This document shows, piece after piece, positions 20,026-30,171 of a DNA stretch of 64,000 nucleotides (positions are counted from its first letter, which is position 1; each line of letters opens with the position of its first letter). The position numbers and the translations under genes are program-made. The stretch is from Streptomyces sp. NBC_00704. Lineage in GTDB: Bacteria; Actinomycetota; Actinomycetes; Streptomycetales; Streptomycetaceae. Below the pieces are notes generated by a model. The model searched no databases and had not been told where the DNA came from. It was given only the letters and a program-made list of their open reading frames with translations. The stretch is taken from assembly GCF_036226605.1 (NCBI RefSeq), contig NZ_CP109000.1, positions 7,064,501 to 7,128,500 on the forward strand, in the 5' to 3' direction.

Positions 20026-20910
20026 TCACCGCTCCAGGAGCATCCGCTGAAGTTCCCTGGCCGCCCGGGGCGGGGCCACGTCGCTGCGGTGGGCGAGGGC
20101 GATCGTGCGGTGCAGGCCGGGCCGCGCGAGCGGGGTGACGCGCAGTCCCCGGCCCGAGCGGGCGGCCACCATGCGGGGCACGACGGCCACCCCGAGACCG
20201 GCCCGCACGAACCCCAGCACGGCGTCCATCTCGCCGCCCTCGACCGCGAAGCCGGGCTCGAACCCCTCGGCCCGGCACGCCGCCACCGTGAGTTCCCGCA
20301 GGTCGTAGCCGTGCCGGAACATCACCAGAGGCTCGTGCTCCAGATCGGCGATCCGCACGGTGCGCCGCCCGTCCCCCGGCCCGGGGGCCTCCGGCGAGGA
20401 CACGACCACCAGGTCCTCGCGCAGCACCTCCACCGCCGTCAGCGCCGGGGCCGGCGTCGGCAGGGGCAGCACGACCAGGGCGAGATCGAGGGCGCCGCGG
20501 GCCAGCTCCCGGACCAGGTCGTGCGAACCGCCCTCCTCGATCAGCAGCCGGACGCCCGGATAGCGGTCGTGGAAGGCGCGCAGCACGTCCGGCAGCAGGC
20601 CCGTGCACAGACTCGGCGTGGCCCCCAGCCGGACCCGGCCGCCGCGCAGCTCCACCAGCTCCCGCACCTCGTACCGCGCGGTCTCGGCGTCCGCCAGGAT
20701 CCGCCGGGCCAGCGGCAGCAGCGCCTCACCCGCGTCGGTGAGCGTGATGTTGCCCCGCGCGCGCTGGAACAGGTCCGCGCCCAACTCCCGCTCCAGCGCC
20801 CTGATCTGCTGGGACAGCGACGGCTGCGCCACGTGCACGAGCTCGGCGGCCCGGGTGAAGTGGCGGGTCTCGGCCACCGCCACGAAGTACTGGAGCTGCT
20901 GGAACTGCAT
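20026..20910 (-). CDS. LysR-family transcriptional regulator, divergent from sdhCAB
   Basis: 294 residues from the ATG encoding MQFQQLQYFVAVAETRHF. The winged helix-turn-helix is complete (TRAAELVHVAQPSLSQQIRALERELGADLFQR) and is followed by a full effector domain. It is transcribed away from the fumarate reductase/succinate dehydrogenase operon across an 83-bp gap holding a LysR-type operator, so it very likely controls that operon and itself. The effector may be a C4 dicarboxylate, but that is inference. Confidence 0.92.
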   Translation of the reverse strand: MQFQQLQYFVAVAETRHFTRAAELVHVAQPSLSQQIRALERELGADLFQRARGNITLTDAGEALLPLARRILADAETARYEVRELVELRGGRVRLGATPSLCTGLLPDVLRAFHDRYPGVRLLIEEGGSHDLVRELARGALDLALVVLPLPTPAPALTAVEVLREDLVVVSSPEAPGPGDGRRTVRIADLEHEPLVMFRHGYDLRELTVAACRAEGFEPGFAVEGGEMDAVLGFVRAGLGVAVVPRMVAARSGRGLRVTPLARPGLHRTIALAHRSDVAPPRAARELQRMLLER

Positions 20911-20919
20911 CCCGCCATG

Positions 20920-20934
20920 ATAGGCGCGGGCTAT
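20920..20934. promoter_or_regulatory. LysR-type operator (T-N11-A dyad)
   Basis: ATAG-N7-CTAT forms a perfect dyad with T and A separated by 11 bases, the classic LysR box. It lies 10 bp before the LysR start and 60 bp before sdhC. Confidence 0.7.
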
Positions 20935-20955
20935 GGAAACGAGCCGGACCATGTC

Positions 20956-20986
20956 TTGGACCGATGAGGGCCGGCGGCCCTAGCGT
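20956..20986 (+). promoter_or_regulatory. predicted promoter of sdhCAB, leaderless
   Basis: TTGGAC and TAGCGT with a 19-nt spacer. The -10 element ends 7 bases before the sdhC ATG, which would make the transcript leaderless or nearly so. Confidence 0.5.
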
Positions 20987-20993
20987 CAAGGGC

Positions 20994-21701
20994 ATGGCTC
21001 TGGCAACGCGGACGGACCGACGCTCGTCCATGGCGCGCACCGTGTGGAACTCCACCGTCGGCAAGAAGACCGTGATGGCCGTCAGCGGCCTGATCATGCT
21101 GCTGTACCTCGTCGTCCACATGATCGGCAACCTGAAGATCTTCTTCGGGCCGGGCGAGTTCAACCACTACGCGCACTGGCTGCGCACCGTGGGCGAGCCG
21201 TTCATGCACGACGAGTGGACGCTCTGGCTGATCCGGGTCGTGCTGGTCGCCGCGGTCGTCGCGCACGCCGTCTGCGCCTACCAGCTCAGCCGCCGCGACC
21301 TCAGGGCCCGCCCCGACAGGTACGTGCACCGCAAGGCCCGCACGAGCTACGCCACGCGCACCATGCGCTGGGGCGGCGTCATCCTCGGCCTGTTCATCGT
21401 CTGGCACCTCCTCGACCTGACGACCGGCACCGTGCACAGCGGCGGCTTCCAGGAGGGCCACCCCTACCAGAACGTCGTGGACACCTTCTCCACCTGGTAC
21501 GGCGACGTCGTCTACATCGTGGCGATGCTCGCCCTCGGCCTGCACGTCCGGCACGGCTTCTGGAGCGCCGCCCAGACCCTCGGCGCCGGCAGCCGCACCC
21601 GCGACCGCGCCCTGAAGGCCACGGCCGACGTCCTCGCCCTACTGCTCACGGCCGGCTTCGTCGCCGTCCCCGTGGGCGTCATGACCGGAGTGGTGAGCTG
21701 A
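20994..21701 (+). CDS. sdhC: succinate dehydrogenase/fumarate reductase cytochrome b subunit
   Basis: 235 residues with five membrane helices (about 22-41, 70-92, 119-138, 164-182 and 206-228). Histidines suited to haem binding sit in or near them (VVHMIGNL, VVAHAV, IVWHLLDL and GLHVRHGFW). This is the single large anchor of three-subunit (type B-like) complexes; no sdhD is present. It anchors the flavoprotein and iron-sulfur subunits and passes electrons to or from menaquinone. Its stop codon directly abuts the sdhA ATG. Confidence 0.92.
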   Translation: MALATRTDRRSSMARTVWNSTVGKKTVMAVSGLIMLLYLVVHMIGNLKIFFGPGEFNHYAHWLRTVGEPFMHDEWTLWLIRVVLVAAVVAHAVCAYQLSRRDLRARPDRYVHRKARTSYATRTMRWGGVILGLFIVWHLLDLTTGTVHSGGFQEGHPYQNVVDTFSTWYGDVVYIVAMLALGLHVRHGFWSAAQTLGAGSRTRDRALKATADVLALLLTAGFVAVPVGVMTGVVS

Positions 21702-23647
<1,946 letters not shown>

Positions 23648-23651
<4 letters not shown>

Positions 23652-24397
23652 AGCTCACCCTGCGCGTGTGGCGGCAGCGCGCCGCCGACGCCGACGGCGC
23701 CATGTCCACCTACGAGGTGGACGGCATCTCGCCCGACATGTCCTTCCTGGAGATGCTCGACACCCTCAACGAGGACCTCATCCTGCGCGGCGAGGACCCG
23801 GTGGCCTTCGACCACGACTGCCGCGAGGGCATCTGCGGCGCGTGCTCGCTCGTCATCAACGGCGACGCGCACGGCCCCGAACGCACCACCACCTGCCAAC
23901 TGCACATGCGGTCCTTCCGCGACGGCGACACCGTCGACGTCGAACCGTGGCGGGCCGCCGCCTTCCCGGTCGTCAAGGACCTGGTGGTCGACCGGTCGGC
24001 GTTCGACCGCATCATCCAGGCCGGCGGCTACATCACCGCCCCCACCGGCGCCGCCCCCGAGGCGCACGCCACCCCCGTGCCCAAGCCCGACGCCGACCTC
24101 GCCTTCGAGCACGCCGAGTGCATCGGATGCGGAGCCTGCGTCGCCGCCTGCCCCAACGGCGCGGCGATGCTGTTCACCTCCGCCAAGATCAACCACCTCA
24201 ACGTGCTGCCGCAGGGCGCGCCCGAACGGGAGACCCGGGTCCTGGACATGGTCGCGCAGATGGACGAGGAGGGATTCGGCGGCTGCACCCTCGCCGGCGA
24301 GTGCGCGACGGCCTGCCCCAAGGGCATCCCGCTGACGTCCATCACCGGCATGAACCGGGAGTGGCTGCGCGCCACACGCAAGGCGGCCAAGCGGTAG
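23648..24397 (+). CDS. sdhB: succinate dehydrogenase/fumarate reductase iron-sulfur subunit
   Basis: 249 residues, with a start codon overlapping the sdhA stop by four bases (ATGA). The [2Fe-2S] ligands are in DCREGICGACSLVINGD and TTTCQL. The other clusters are in CIGCGACVAACPNGA and CTLAGECATACPKGIP, so all three clusters appear intact. It carries electrons from the flavoprotein to the cytochrome b subunit. Confidence 0.95.
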
Positions 24398-24430
24398 GGC
24401 GGCCGAGAAGAACGTTCGCCGAACAGCGCG

Positions 24431-24471
24431 GACGGGCGGGACCGGGAGTGGTGCTCATCCCCGGTCCCGTC
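24431..24471 (+). terminator. terminator hairpin after sdhCAB
   Basis: GGGACCGGGA pairs with TCCCCGGTCCC with one bulge across a 10-nt loop, 34 bp after the sdhB stop. Confidence 0.6.
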
Positions 24472-24547
24472 TGGCATACGCGAACAAGGGGGGAGCCGGC
24501 CGCACCGGGTGGGATCATGACGCTTCCGAACTCCGAGGGGAGCGCCC

Positions 24548-25636
24548 GTGAACGCAAGCCCGGCCGGCCGGACGGTCCTCGTGACGGGAGGCAGCGGCTT
24601 CGTGGCCGCCCATCTCGTCCGGCGACTCCTGATACGCGGCTACCGCGTGCACACCACCGTCCGCTCCACGGCGAACCCGGCCAAACTCCGTCCGCTGCGC
24701 GCCCTCCAGGACGCCCACCCCGGCCGCCTCGGCCTGTACGAGGCCGACCTGCTGGCGGACGGCTCCTTCGACGAGGCGGCGAAGGGCTGCACGGTGGTCT
24801 TCCACGTGGCGTCGCCGTTCCTGATGCCGGAGAAGATCAAGGACGGCCGGCGCGACGTCGTGGAACCGGCCCTGCGCGGGACCCGGAACGTGGTGGCCGC
24901 CGTGAACCGCACCCCGACGGTCGAGCGCCTCGTCCTCACCTCCACCGTCGGCGCCATCTTCGGCGACTACGCCGACGTCCGCGAGATGGACGGACAGGTC
25001 CTGTCCGAGCGGTACTTCAACACCACCAGCACGGTGGGGAACAACCCCTACCACTACGCCAAGACGGTCGCCGAGAAGGCGGCCTGGGAGGCCGAGGCGG
25101 CCCAGGACCGCTGGCGCATGGTCGCCGTCAACCCCGGACTGATCCTCGGCCCCTCCCTCACCCCCGCCTCGGACTCGGGCAGCCTGTTCCTGCTCGACGA
25201 GCTGTTCAAGGGCTACTTCTTCTACGGCGCACCCGACTTCAGCTTCACCACGGCCGACGTGCGCGACGTCGCGGATGCCCACATCGCGGCGGCGGAACGG
25301 CCCGAGGCACACGGCCGCTACATCGTCGCCGCGCCGGAGATGACCTCCTTCCACGACATGGCGGCGATCCTGCGCAGGCACCACCCGCGCGACCGGCGTC
25401 TGCCGCGCACCGCCCTTCCGCACTGGCCCGTGCGCCTCCTCGGCCCCGCCTTCGGCCTCTCCCAGACCTACATCCGCAACCACCTGGGCATCCGCTTCCC
25501 GGTCGACAACCGCAGGAGCGTCGAGGAACTGGGCCTGGTCTACCGTCCGGTCGAGGAGACCCTCGTCGACCACTACCGGTCCTGGCGCGAGCAGCGCGCT
25601 CAGGGCCGCCGGGGAGCCGGCGACCGGGCCAGATAG
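24548..25636 (+). CDS. NAD(P)-dependent epimerase/dehydratase, dihydroflavonol-4-reductase-like
   Basis: 362 residues from a GTG start preceded by GAGGGGA. This is an extended short-chain dehydrogenase: the NAD(P) motif VLVTGGSGFVAAHLV is at the N-terminus, and the catalytic YxxxK is in NPYHYAKTVAEKAA. The VFHVASPF and LVLTSTVGAI segments fit the flavonoid/cinnamoyl reductase branch, which reduces carbonyls to alcohols. The substrate is unknown. It lies 150 bp after sdhB behind a terminator, so it is probably a separate unit. Confidence 0.85.
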   Translation: MNASPAGRTVLVTGGSGFVAAHLVRRLLIRGYRVHTTVRSTANPAKLRPLRALQDAHPGRLGLYEADLLADGSFDEAAKGCTVVFHVASPFLMPEKIKDGRRDVVEPALRGTRNVVAAVNRTPTVERLVLTSTVGAIFGDYADVREMDGQVLSERYFNTTSTVGNNPYHYAKTVAEKAAWEAEAAQDRWRMVAVNPGLILGPSLTPASDSGSLFLLDELFKGYFFYGAPDFSFTTADVRDVADAHIAAAERPEAHGRYIVAAPEMTSFHDMAAILRRHHPRDRRLPRTALPHWPVRLLGPAFGLSQTYIRNHLGIRFPVDNRRSVEELGLVYRPVEETLVDHYRSWREQRAQGRRGAGDRAR

Positions 25637-25704
25637 TGCGCCGACGCGCTCCACGTTCGCCCTGCCACAGCCCATGACCGAACCCGGCGCCCGCCGACCG
25701 GAGG

Positions 25705-26799
25705 TCAGGCGCACGCGCCCGCGCCCCCGTCCATGTCGGTGTCGGTGGGGGGAGTGGGTCCGGCCGCGGAGCCGGCGGTGGCGGTCGGGGCGTCGGAGCG
25801 GGCCGCGTCCACGATCGCGGCGAGCCGCCGGTAGGAGTCCACCAGAGCCGCACGGTCGTAGGTGCTGGTCGTGACGAGGACCTCCTGCGCCCCGGTCTCC
25901 TTCAGCACCGTCTCCAGCTCGCGGGCGACCTGCTCCTCGGTGCCCGCGAGCTGCCCGGCGAATCCGGACTCGTAGAAGCCGCGTTCCTTCGCGGTCATCG
26001 TCCGGGTCGCGGCCTGCTCGGCGGGCGGCAGCGGCGGGAAGACGCCGTGGGTGCGCGAGTACGCCATCGACCAGGCCTCCGGCACCAGCAGCCGGTGCGC
26101 CGCCTCGGGCGTGGGCGCCACGGCGATCGTCCCGGAGACGACCACGTACGGTTCCGCCGCCCAAGCCGAGGGCCGGAAGCGGGCCCGGTAGCGGTCGACG
26201 CCGCGCCGCATCCGCTCCCGGTCGCGCAGGTCGCCGATGACCATCGGCAGCCCCGCTCGCGCGGCGATGTCCGCTCCCTCGCCCATCGCCAGCACGAACG
26301 GCGGCACGCTCAGCCCCCGCGCCGGGTACGCGTGCACCCCGGCGGGGGAGGGGCCCCGGAACCAGCCGAGGAGTTCCTCCAGCTGGGCGGCGAAGTCGTC
26401 GGCGTCGCCCTTGTCGTGGCCGAGCGCCCGGCGCACCCCGTCGGTGAAGCCCACCGAGCGGCCGAGGCCCATGTCGACGCGGCCGGGGAACAGCGACTCC
26501 AGGACGCCGAACTGCTCGGCCACGACCAGCGGCCGGTGGTTGGGCAGCATCACCCCGCCGGTGCCCACCCGGATCGTGCGCGTCGCCCCGGCCACGGCGG
26601 CGGCGAGCACGGTGGGCGCCGAACCCGCCACCCCGGGCACGCCGTGGTGCTCGGAGACCCAGAACCGGTGGTAGCCGAGGCGCTCGGCCTCCCTCGCCAG
26701 CGCCACGGTGTCCCGCAGCGCCTCGGCGCCGGCGTGGCCCTCGCGGACGCGCGAGCGGTCGAGGACGGAGAAGCGGGCGGAGGCGATCGCGGAACGCAT
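25705..26799 (-). CDS. luciferase-like (LLM class) flavin-dependent oxidoreductase
   Basis: 364 residues. Features of the bacterial luciferase-like family include RFSVLDRSRVREG at the start, YHRFWVSEHHG, RIRVGTGGVMLPNHRPLVVAEQFG and a C-terminal VLVTTSTYDRAALVDSYRRLA. Many relatives use FMNH2 from a separate reductase to oxidise an organic substrate. The substrate here is unknown. The gene stands alone, convergent with the epimerase and divergent from the HAD phosphatase. Confidence 0.9.
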   Translation of the reverse strand: MRSAIASARFSVLDRSRVREGHAGAEALRDTVALAREAERLGYHRFWVSEHHGVPGVAGSAPTVLAAAVAGATRTIRVGTGGVMLPNHRPLVVAEQFGVLESLFPGRVDMGLGRSVGFTDGVRRALGHDKGDADDFAAQLEELLGWFRGPSPAGVHAYPARGLSVPPFVLAMGEGADIAARAGLPMVIGDLRDRERMRRGVDRYRARFRPSAWAAEPYVVVSGTIAVAPTPEAAHRLLVPEAWSMAYSRTHGVFPPLPPAEQAATRTMTAKERGFYESGFAGQLAGTEEQVARELETVLKETGAQEVLVTTSTYDRAALVDSYRRLAAIVDAARSDAPTATAGSAAGPTPPTDTDMDGGAGACA

Positions 26800-26902
26800 A
26801 CCCTGTTCAACGCCCGCGGGCCGGGAGGATTCCTGACCACGGCGCGGGCACGGCCGCGGGCGAACGGCACGGCGGGCGCCGCCGTCTGCTTAGGGTGGGG
26901 CC

Positions 26903-27394
26903 GTGACCGAGAGCAGCGGACGGCCCCTCGCCGTGTTCGACCTGGACAACACCCTGGCCGACACGGCCCACCGGCAGCGGTTCCTGGAGCGCAGGCCGCG
27001 CGACTGGGACGCGTTCTTCGCGGCCGCGCCGCAGGACCCGCCGATCCCGGAGGGCGTCGCGCTGGCCCTCGCGAGCGCGCGGGAGTGCGAGGTCGTCTAC
27101 CTCACCGGCCGGCCCGAGCGCTGCCGCCGGGACACCGTGGAGTGGCTCGCCGCGCAGGGGCTCCCGGACGGGCGCCTGCACATGCGGCGCAACGACGACC
27201 GCAGGCCCGCGCGCCGCACCAAGCTGGAGGTCCTGCGCAGGCTCGCCCGCGACCGGGACGTCCAGGTCCTCGTGGACGACGACGAGCTGGTGTGCGACGA
27301 CGCGGAACGCGCCGGGTTCGCCGTCGTCAGAGCCCGCTGGACCGCCCCGTCGGGCGCGCTGCGGCAGGCCCAGGAGGGCGAGGGCCGCACCTGA
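26903..27394 (+). CDS. small HAD-type phosphatase
   Basis: 163 residues from a GTG start. HAD motif I is AVFDLDNTLADT, with nucleophile and acid/base Asp; motif II lies near VVYLTGRPERCR; motif III/IV lies in VQVLVDDDELVCDDA. The short cap-less form resembles polynucleotide-kinase-type 3'-phosphatases and 5'(3')-nucleotidases. The substrate is unclear. A TAGGGT sits six bases before the GTG, so the mRNA may be leaderless. Confidence 0.85.
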   Translation: MTESSGRPLAVFDLDNTLADTAHRQRFLERRPRDWDAFFAAAPQDPPIPEGVALALASARECEVVYLTGRPERCRRDTVEWLAAQGLPDGRLHMRRNDDRRPARRTKLEVLRRLARDRDVQVLVDDDELVCDDAERAGFAVVRARWTAPSGALRQAQEGEGRT

Positions 27395-27413
27395 GGCCCG
27401 GTCCGTCGTCCGG

Positions 27414-27629
27414 TCAGTCCGACTCGTCGAGACGGAAGCCCACCTTCAGGCCCACCTGCCAGTGCGCGATGTCGCCGTTCTCGAGCTGGCCGCGCACCTG
27501 GGTGACCTCGAACCAGTCCAGGTTGCGCAGGGTCCGCGAGGCGCGGGCGAGGCCGTTGCGGACGGCCGCGTCGACGCCGTCGGGCGAGGTGCCGACGATC
27601 TCCGTGACCCGGTAGGTGTGGTTCGACAT
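27414..27629 (-). CDS. dodecin
   Basis: 71 residues: NHTYRVTEIVGTSPDGVDAAVRNGLARASRTLRNLDWFEV, then a beta hairpin ending WQVGLKVGFRLDESD. This is the full dodecin fold, including the flavin-stacking Trp in LDWFEV. Dodecins form hollow 12-mers that store or buffer FMN/riboflavin (or coenzyme A in some bacteria). An AGGAGC-type ribosome-binding site precedes the ATG. It is convergent with the HAD gene. Confidence 0.93.
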   Translation of the reverse strand: MSNHTYRVTEIVGTSPDGVDAAVRNGLARASRTLRNLDWFEVTQVRGQLENGDIAHWQVGLKVGFRLDESD

Positions 27630-27761
27630 CAGGGTGCTCCTCTCGGCCGGGACGGCGTCACATCGGCGTCGTCACATGTGTCACGCGTCACTCCACCGTG
27701 CCCCAAGCTGCGGCGCTGCGCGAGACGTCGGACGCGCGGGCCCGATCCTCGCGGTCCCCTC

Positions 27762-27791
27762 TTGACCCCTCGCATTGGTCCATACCAAAAT
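27762..27791 (+). promoter_or_regulatory. promoter with DasR-type (dre-like) operator
   Basis: TTGACC and CAAAAT lie 18 nt apart. Between and touching them is a perfect inverted repeat, TTGGT-CCAT-ACCAA (27775-27788), matching the TGGTC-N2-ACCA core of DasR sites. A repressor bound there would block RNA polymerase. Confidence 0.65.
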
Positions 27792-27870
27792 CCTGGGCAC
27801 CCGCACGAGTCCCGCGCTCGTCCCCCACGCCGGGCCCCTCGCCCTGTCCGTCAGACAGAACAGGACCCCC

Positions 27871-29133
27871 GTGAGACGTCGTCGCCTGCTCGCCCTGCTG
27901 TGCGTGTCCGCCTTCCTGCTGACCGGCTGCGGGGCGCTGCCCGGGACCGGGGGCGCCGAACGCAGCACGGTCACCGTGTGGCTGATGAAGGACAGCGCCT
28001 CACCGGAGTTCCTGGACCGGTTCACCGAGGACTTCGAGCACGACCATCCGGATCTCGAACTCCGGATCCGCATCCAGGAATGGACCGGCATCGGCGACAA
28101 GGTGCAGGCCGCGCTGAAGGCGGACGACGCCGGTTCGCCGGACGTCATCGAGGTCGGCAACACCCAGGTCCCGCAGTACGTCGAGGGACGCGGACTGCTC
28201 GATCTGACCCTGGAGTCCGCCACCAGGTGGGGGCGCGACGACTGGCTGCCCGGCCTCGCCGAGCCGGGCCGTGAGCGCTTCCACCAGTACGGCATCCCCT
28301 GGTACGCGGCCAACCGGGTGGTGATCTACCGCACGGACCTCTTCGAACGGGCCGGCGTCACCGCCCCGCCCCGCACCCGCGCCGAGTGGCTCGCCGCCAC
28401 CGAGAAGCTGAACACGGGCGGCGACCAGGGCATCTACCTGGCCGGGCAGGACTGGTACACGCTGGCCGGGTTCGTCTGGGACGAGGGCGGCGACCTCGCC
28501 ACGGAGACCGGCGGCCGCTGGGAGGGCGCCCTCGACACACCCGCCGCCCTGCGAGGGATGGACTTCTACCGTCGGCTCCAGTCGCTCGGCCGCGGGCCCG
28601 TCGGGGCCGACGAGGAACACCCGCCCCAGGCAGGGGTGTTCGCGCGCGGCAAGGTCGCGCAGAACGTCGCCGTGCCGGGACTCGCCCGCACCGTGCTGGA
28701 GCAGAACCCCGCCCTGCGCGACCGGTTGGGCTTCTTCCCCGTTCCGGGCAGGACCGCGGGACGGCCCGGCGCCGTCTTCACCGGCGGCTCCGACCTCGTC
28801 GTCCCCCGCAACACCGACGTGCGCGAGGGCGCCGTCGCGGTGGTCTCCGCGCTGACCGGCGCCCGGTGGGACACCGAGCTGGCCCGCACGATGAACTACG
28901 TGCCGAACAAGGCGAGACTGGCGAAGGCCGTGGCCGGCGAGGAGGGGGTCGCGGCCATGGCGGCGGGGGCCGCCCAGGGGCGCGCGACCCCCAGCACACC
29001 CGAATGGGCGGCCGTCGAGGCGGACAACCCGATCAAGGGCTACATGACGAAGGTCCTCACCGGCTCAGACCCGGCCGCCGAGGCCCGCCGCGCCTCGCAC
29101 CGCATCTCCGAGGCGCTGACGGTCACCTACTGA
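27871..29133 (+). CDS. extracellular sugar-binding lipoprotein of an ABC transporter
   Basis: 420 residues from a GTG start. The signal is lipoprotein type: MRRRRLLALLCVSAFLLTGC, with Cys20. The family-1 solute-binding fold is clear: VTVWLMKDSASPEFLDRFTEDFE, QAALKADDAGSPDVIEVGNTQ, YGIPWYAANRVVIYRTDLFE and the C-terminal hinge region. No permease or ATPase genes are adjacent, so it must work with components encoded elsewhere. The dre-like operator suggests an amino sugar or chitin oligomer as ligand, by analogy with DasA/NgcE; this is inference. Confidence 0.88.
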   Translation: MRRRRLLALLCVSAFLLTGCGALPGTGGAERSTVTVWLMKDSASPEFLDRFTEDFEHDHPDLELRIRIQEWTGIGDKVQAALKADDAGSPDVIEVGNTQVPQYVEGRGLLDLTLESATRWGRDDWLPGLAEPGRERFHQYGIPWYAANRVVIYRTDLFERAGVTAPPRTRAEWLAATEKLNTGGDQGIYLAGQDWYTLAGFVWDEGGDLATETGGRWEGALDTPAALRGMDFYRRLQSLGRGPVGADEEHPPQAGVFARGKVAQNVAVPGLARTVLEQNPALRDRLGFFPVPGRTAGRPGAVFTGGSDLVVPRNTDVREGAVAVVSALTGARWDTELARTMNYVPNKARLAKAVAGEEGVAAMAAGAAQGRATPSTPEWAAVEADNPIKGYMTKVLTGSDPAAEARRASHRISEALTVTY

Positions 29134-29163
29134 CGGCAGCACGGCAGCACGGCAGCACGGCAC
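29134..29163. repeat. 8-bp tandem repeat after the lipoprotein stop codon
   Basis: CGGCAGCA is repeated about 3.5 times, beginning right at the TGA. A second short repeat (CGCACGGTCAT, about 2.5 copies) overlaps the 3' end of egtD near 29198-29221. Confidence 0.85.
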
Positions 29164-29187
29164 GCGGTGCGCGGGTGCGCGCACCGC
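29164..29187. terminator. hairpin between the lipoprotein gene and egtD
   Basis: A perfect 10-bp stem (GCGGTGCGCG/CGCGCACCGC) with a GGTG loop, between convergent genes. Confidence 0.75.
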
Positions 29188-29208
29188 TACCGCACGGTCA
29201 TCGCACGG

Positions 29209-30171
29209 TCATCGCACGGTGGACGACGACAGGGCGAAACGTCCCGCACGATCGGTCCACCAGTGCGTCAACTCCAGCCCCGCCGCGTCCAGTTCGGCGC
29301 GTACTCCCTCCTCCCGGAACTTCGCCGACACCTCGGTGCGCAGTTCCTCGCCGGCCGCGAAGTCGACGGCCAGATCGAGTGCGGGCACCTTCACGGTCTG
29401 CGCCGTGCGCGAGCGCAGCCGCATCTCGATCCATTCGTCGTGCGGATTCCACAGCGCGACGTGGTCGAAGGCCCCGGCGTCGAAGTCGGCCCCCAGTTCG
29501 CGGTTGACCACGGCCAGGACGTTCTTGTTGAACGCGGCGGTCACCCCGGCCGAGTCGTCGTACGCGGGGACCAGGATCCGCTCGTCCTTGACGAGGTCCG
29601 TGCCGAGCAGCAGCGTGTCGCCCGGCGCGAGCATCGCGCGCACCGAGGCCAGGAACACCGCCCGCTCGGCGGGCAGCAGGTTGCCGATCGTGCCGCCGAG
29701 GAAGGCGAGCAGCCGGGGCCCCGGGGTGCCGGGCAGCGTCAGGCCCGCCGTGAAGTCGGCGATCAGCGCGTGCACGTTCAGTCCGGGCCGTTCGGCGATC
29801 AGCGCCCGTCCGGCCTGGCTGAGCGCGCTCTCGCTGACGTCGACGGGCACATAGGTGTCCAGGCCGGTGAGGGCGTCGAGGAGATGGCGGGTCTTCTCCG
29901 AGGAGCCCGAGCCGAGTTCGACGAGCGTGCGGGCGCGGGCCGCCGCGGCGATCTCGCCGGAGCGGTCCACGAGGATCTCGCGCTCGGCCCGCGTCGGGTA
30001 GTACTCGGGCAGTTCGGTGATCCGCTCGAACAGTTCGCTGCCGTGCGCGTCGTAGAACCACTTGGGCGGCAGCGTCTTGGGGGTGGCGGTGAGGCCGCGC
30101 AGGACGTCGTCGCGCAGGGCGGCGTCCGTGGCGTCCACGGGGAGGGTGCGGGTGATCTGGAACGGGCTCAC
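29209..30171 (-). CDS. egtD: L-histidine N-alpha-methyltransferase EgtD
   Basis: 320 residues from a GTG that overlaps the egtC stop codon by four bases. Motifs of EgtD are PPKWFYDAHGSELFERITELPEYYPTR, the SAM site LVELGSGSSEKTRHLLDAL, YVPVDVSESAL and FLGGTIGNLLP. It trimethylates histidine to hercynine, the first committed step of ergothioneine synthesis. It is the last gene of the egtABCD operon. Confidence 0.96.
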   Translation of the reverse strand: MSPFQITRTLPVDATDAALRDDVLRGLTATPKTLPPKWFYDAHGSELFERITELPEYYPTRAEREILVDRSGEIAAAARARTLVELGSGSSEKTRHLLDALTGLDTYVPVDVSESALSQAGRALIAERPGLNVHALIADFTAGLTLPGTPGPRLLAFLGGTIGNLLPAERAVFLASVRAMLAPGDTLLLGTDLVKDERILVPAYDDSAGVTAAFNKNVLAVVNRELGADFDAGAFDHVALWNPHDEWIEMRLRSRTAQTVKVPALDLAVDFAAGEELRTEVSAKFREEGVRAELDAAGLELTHWWTDRAGRFALSSSTVR

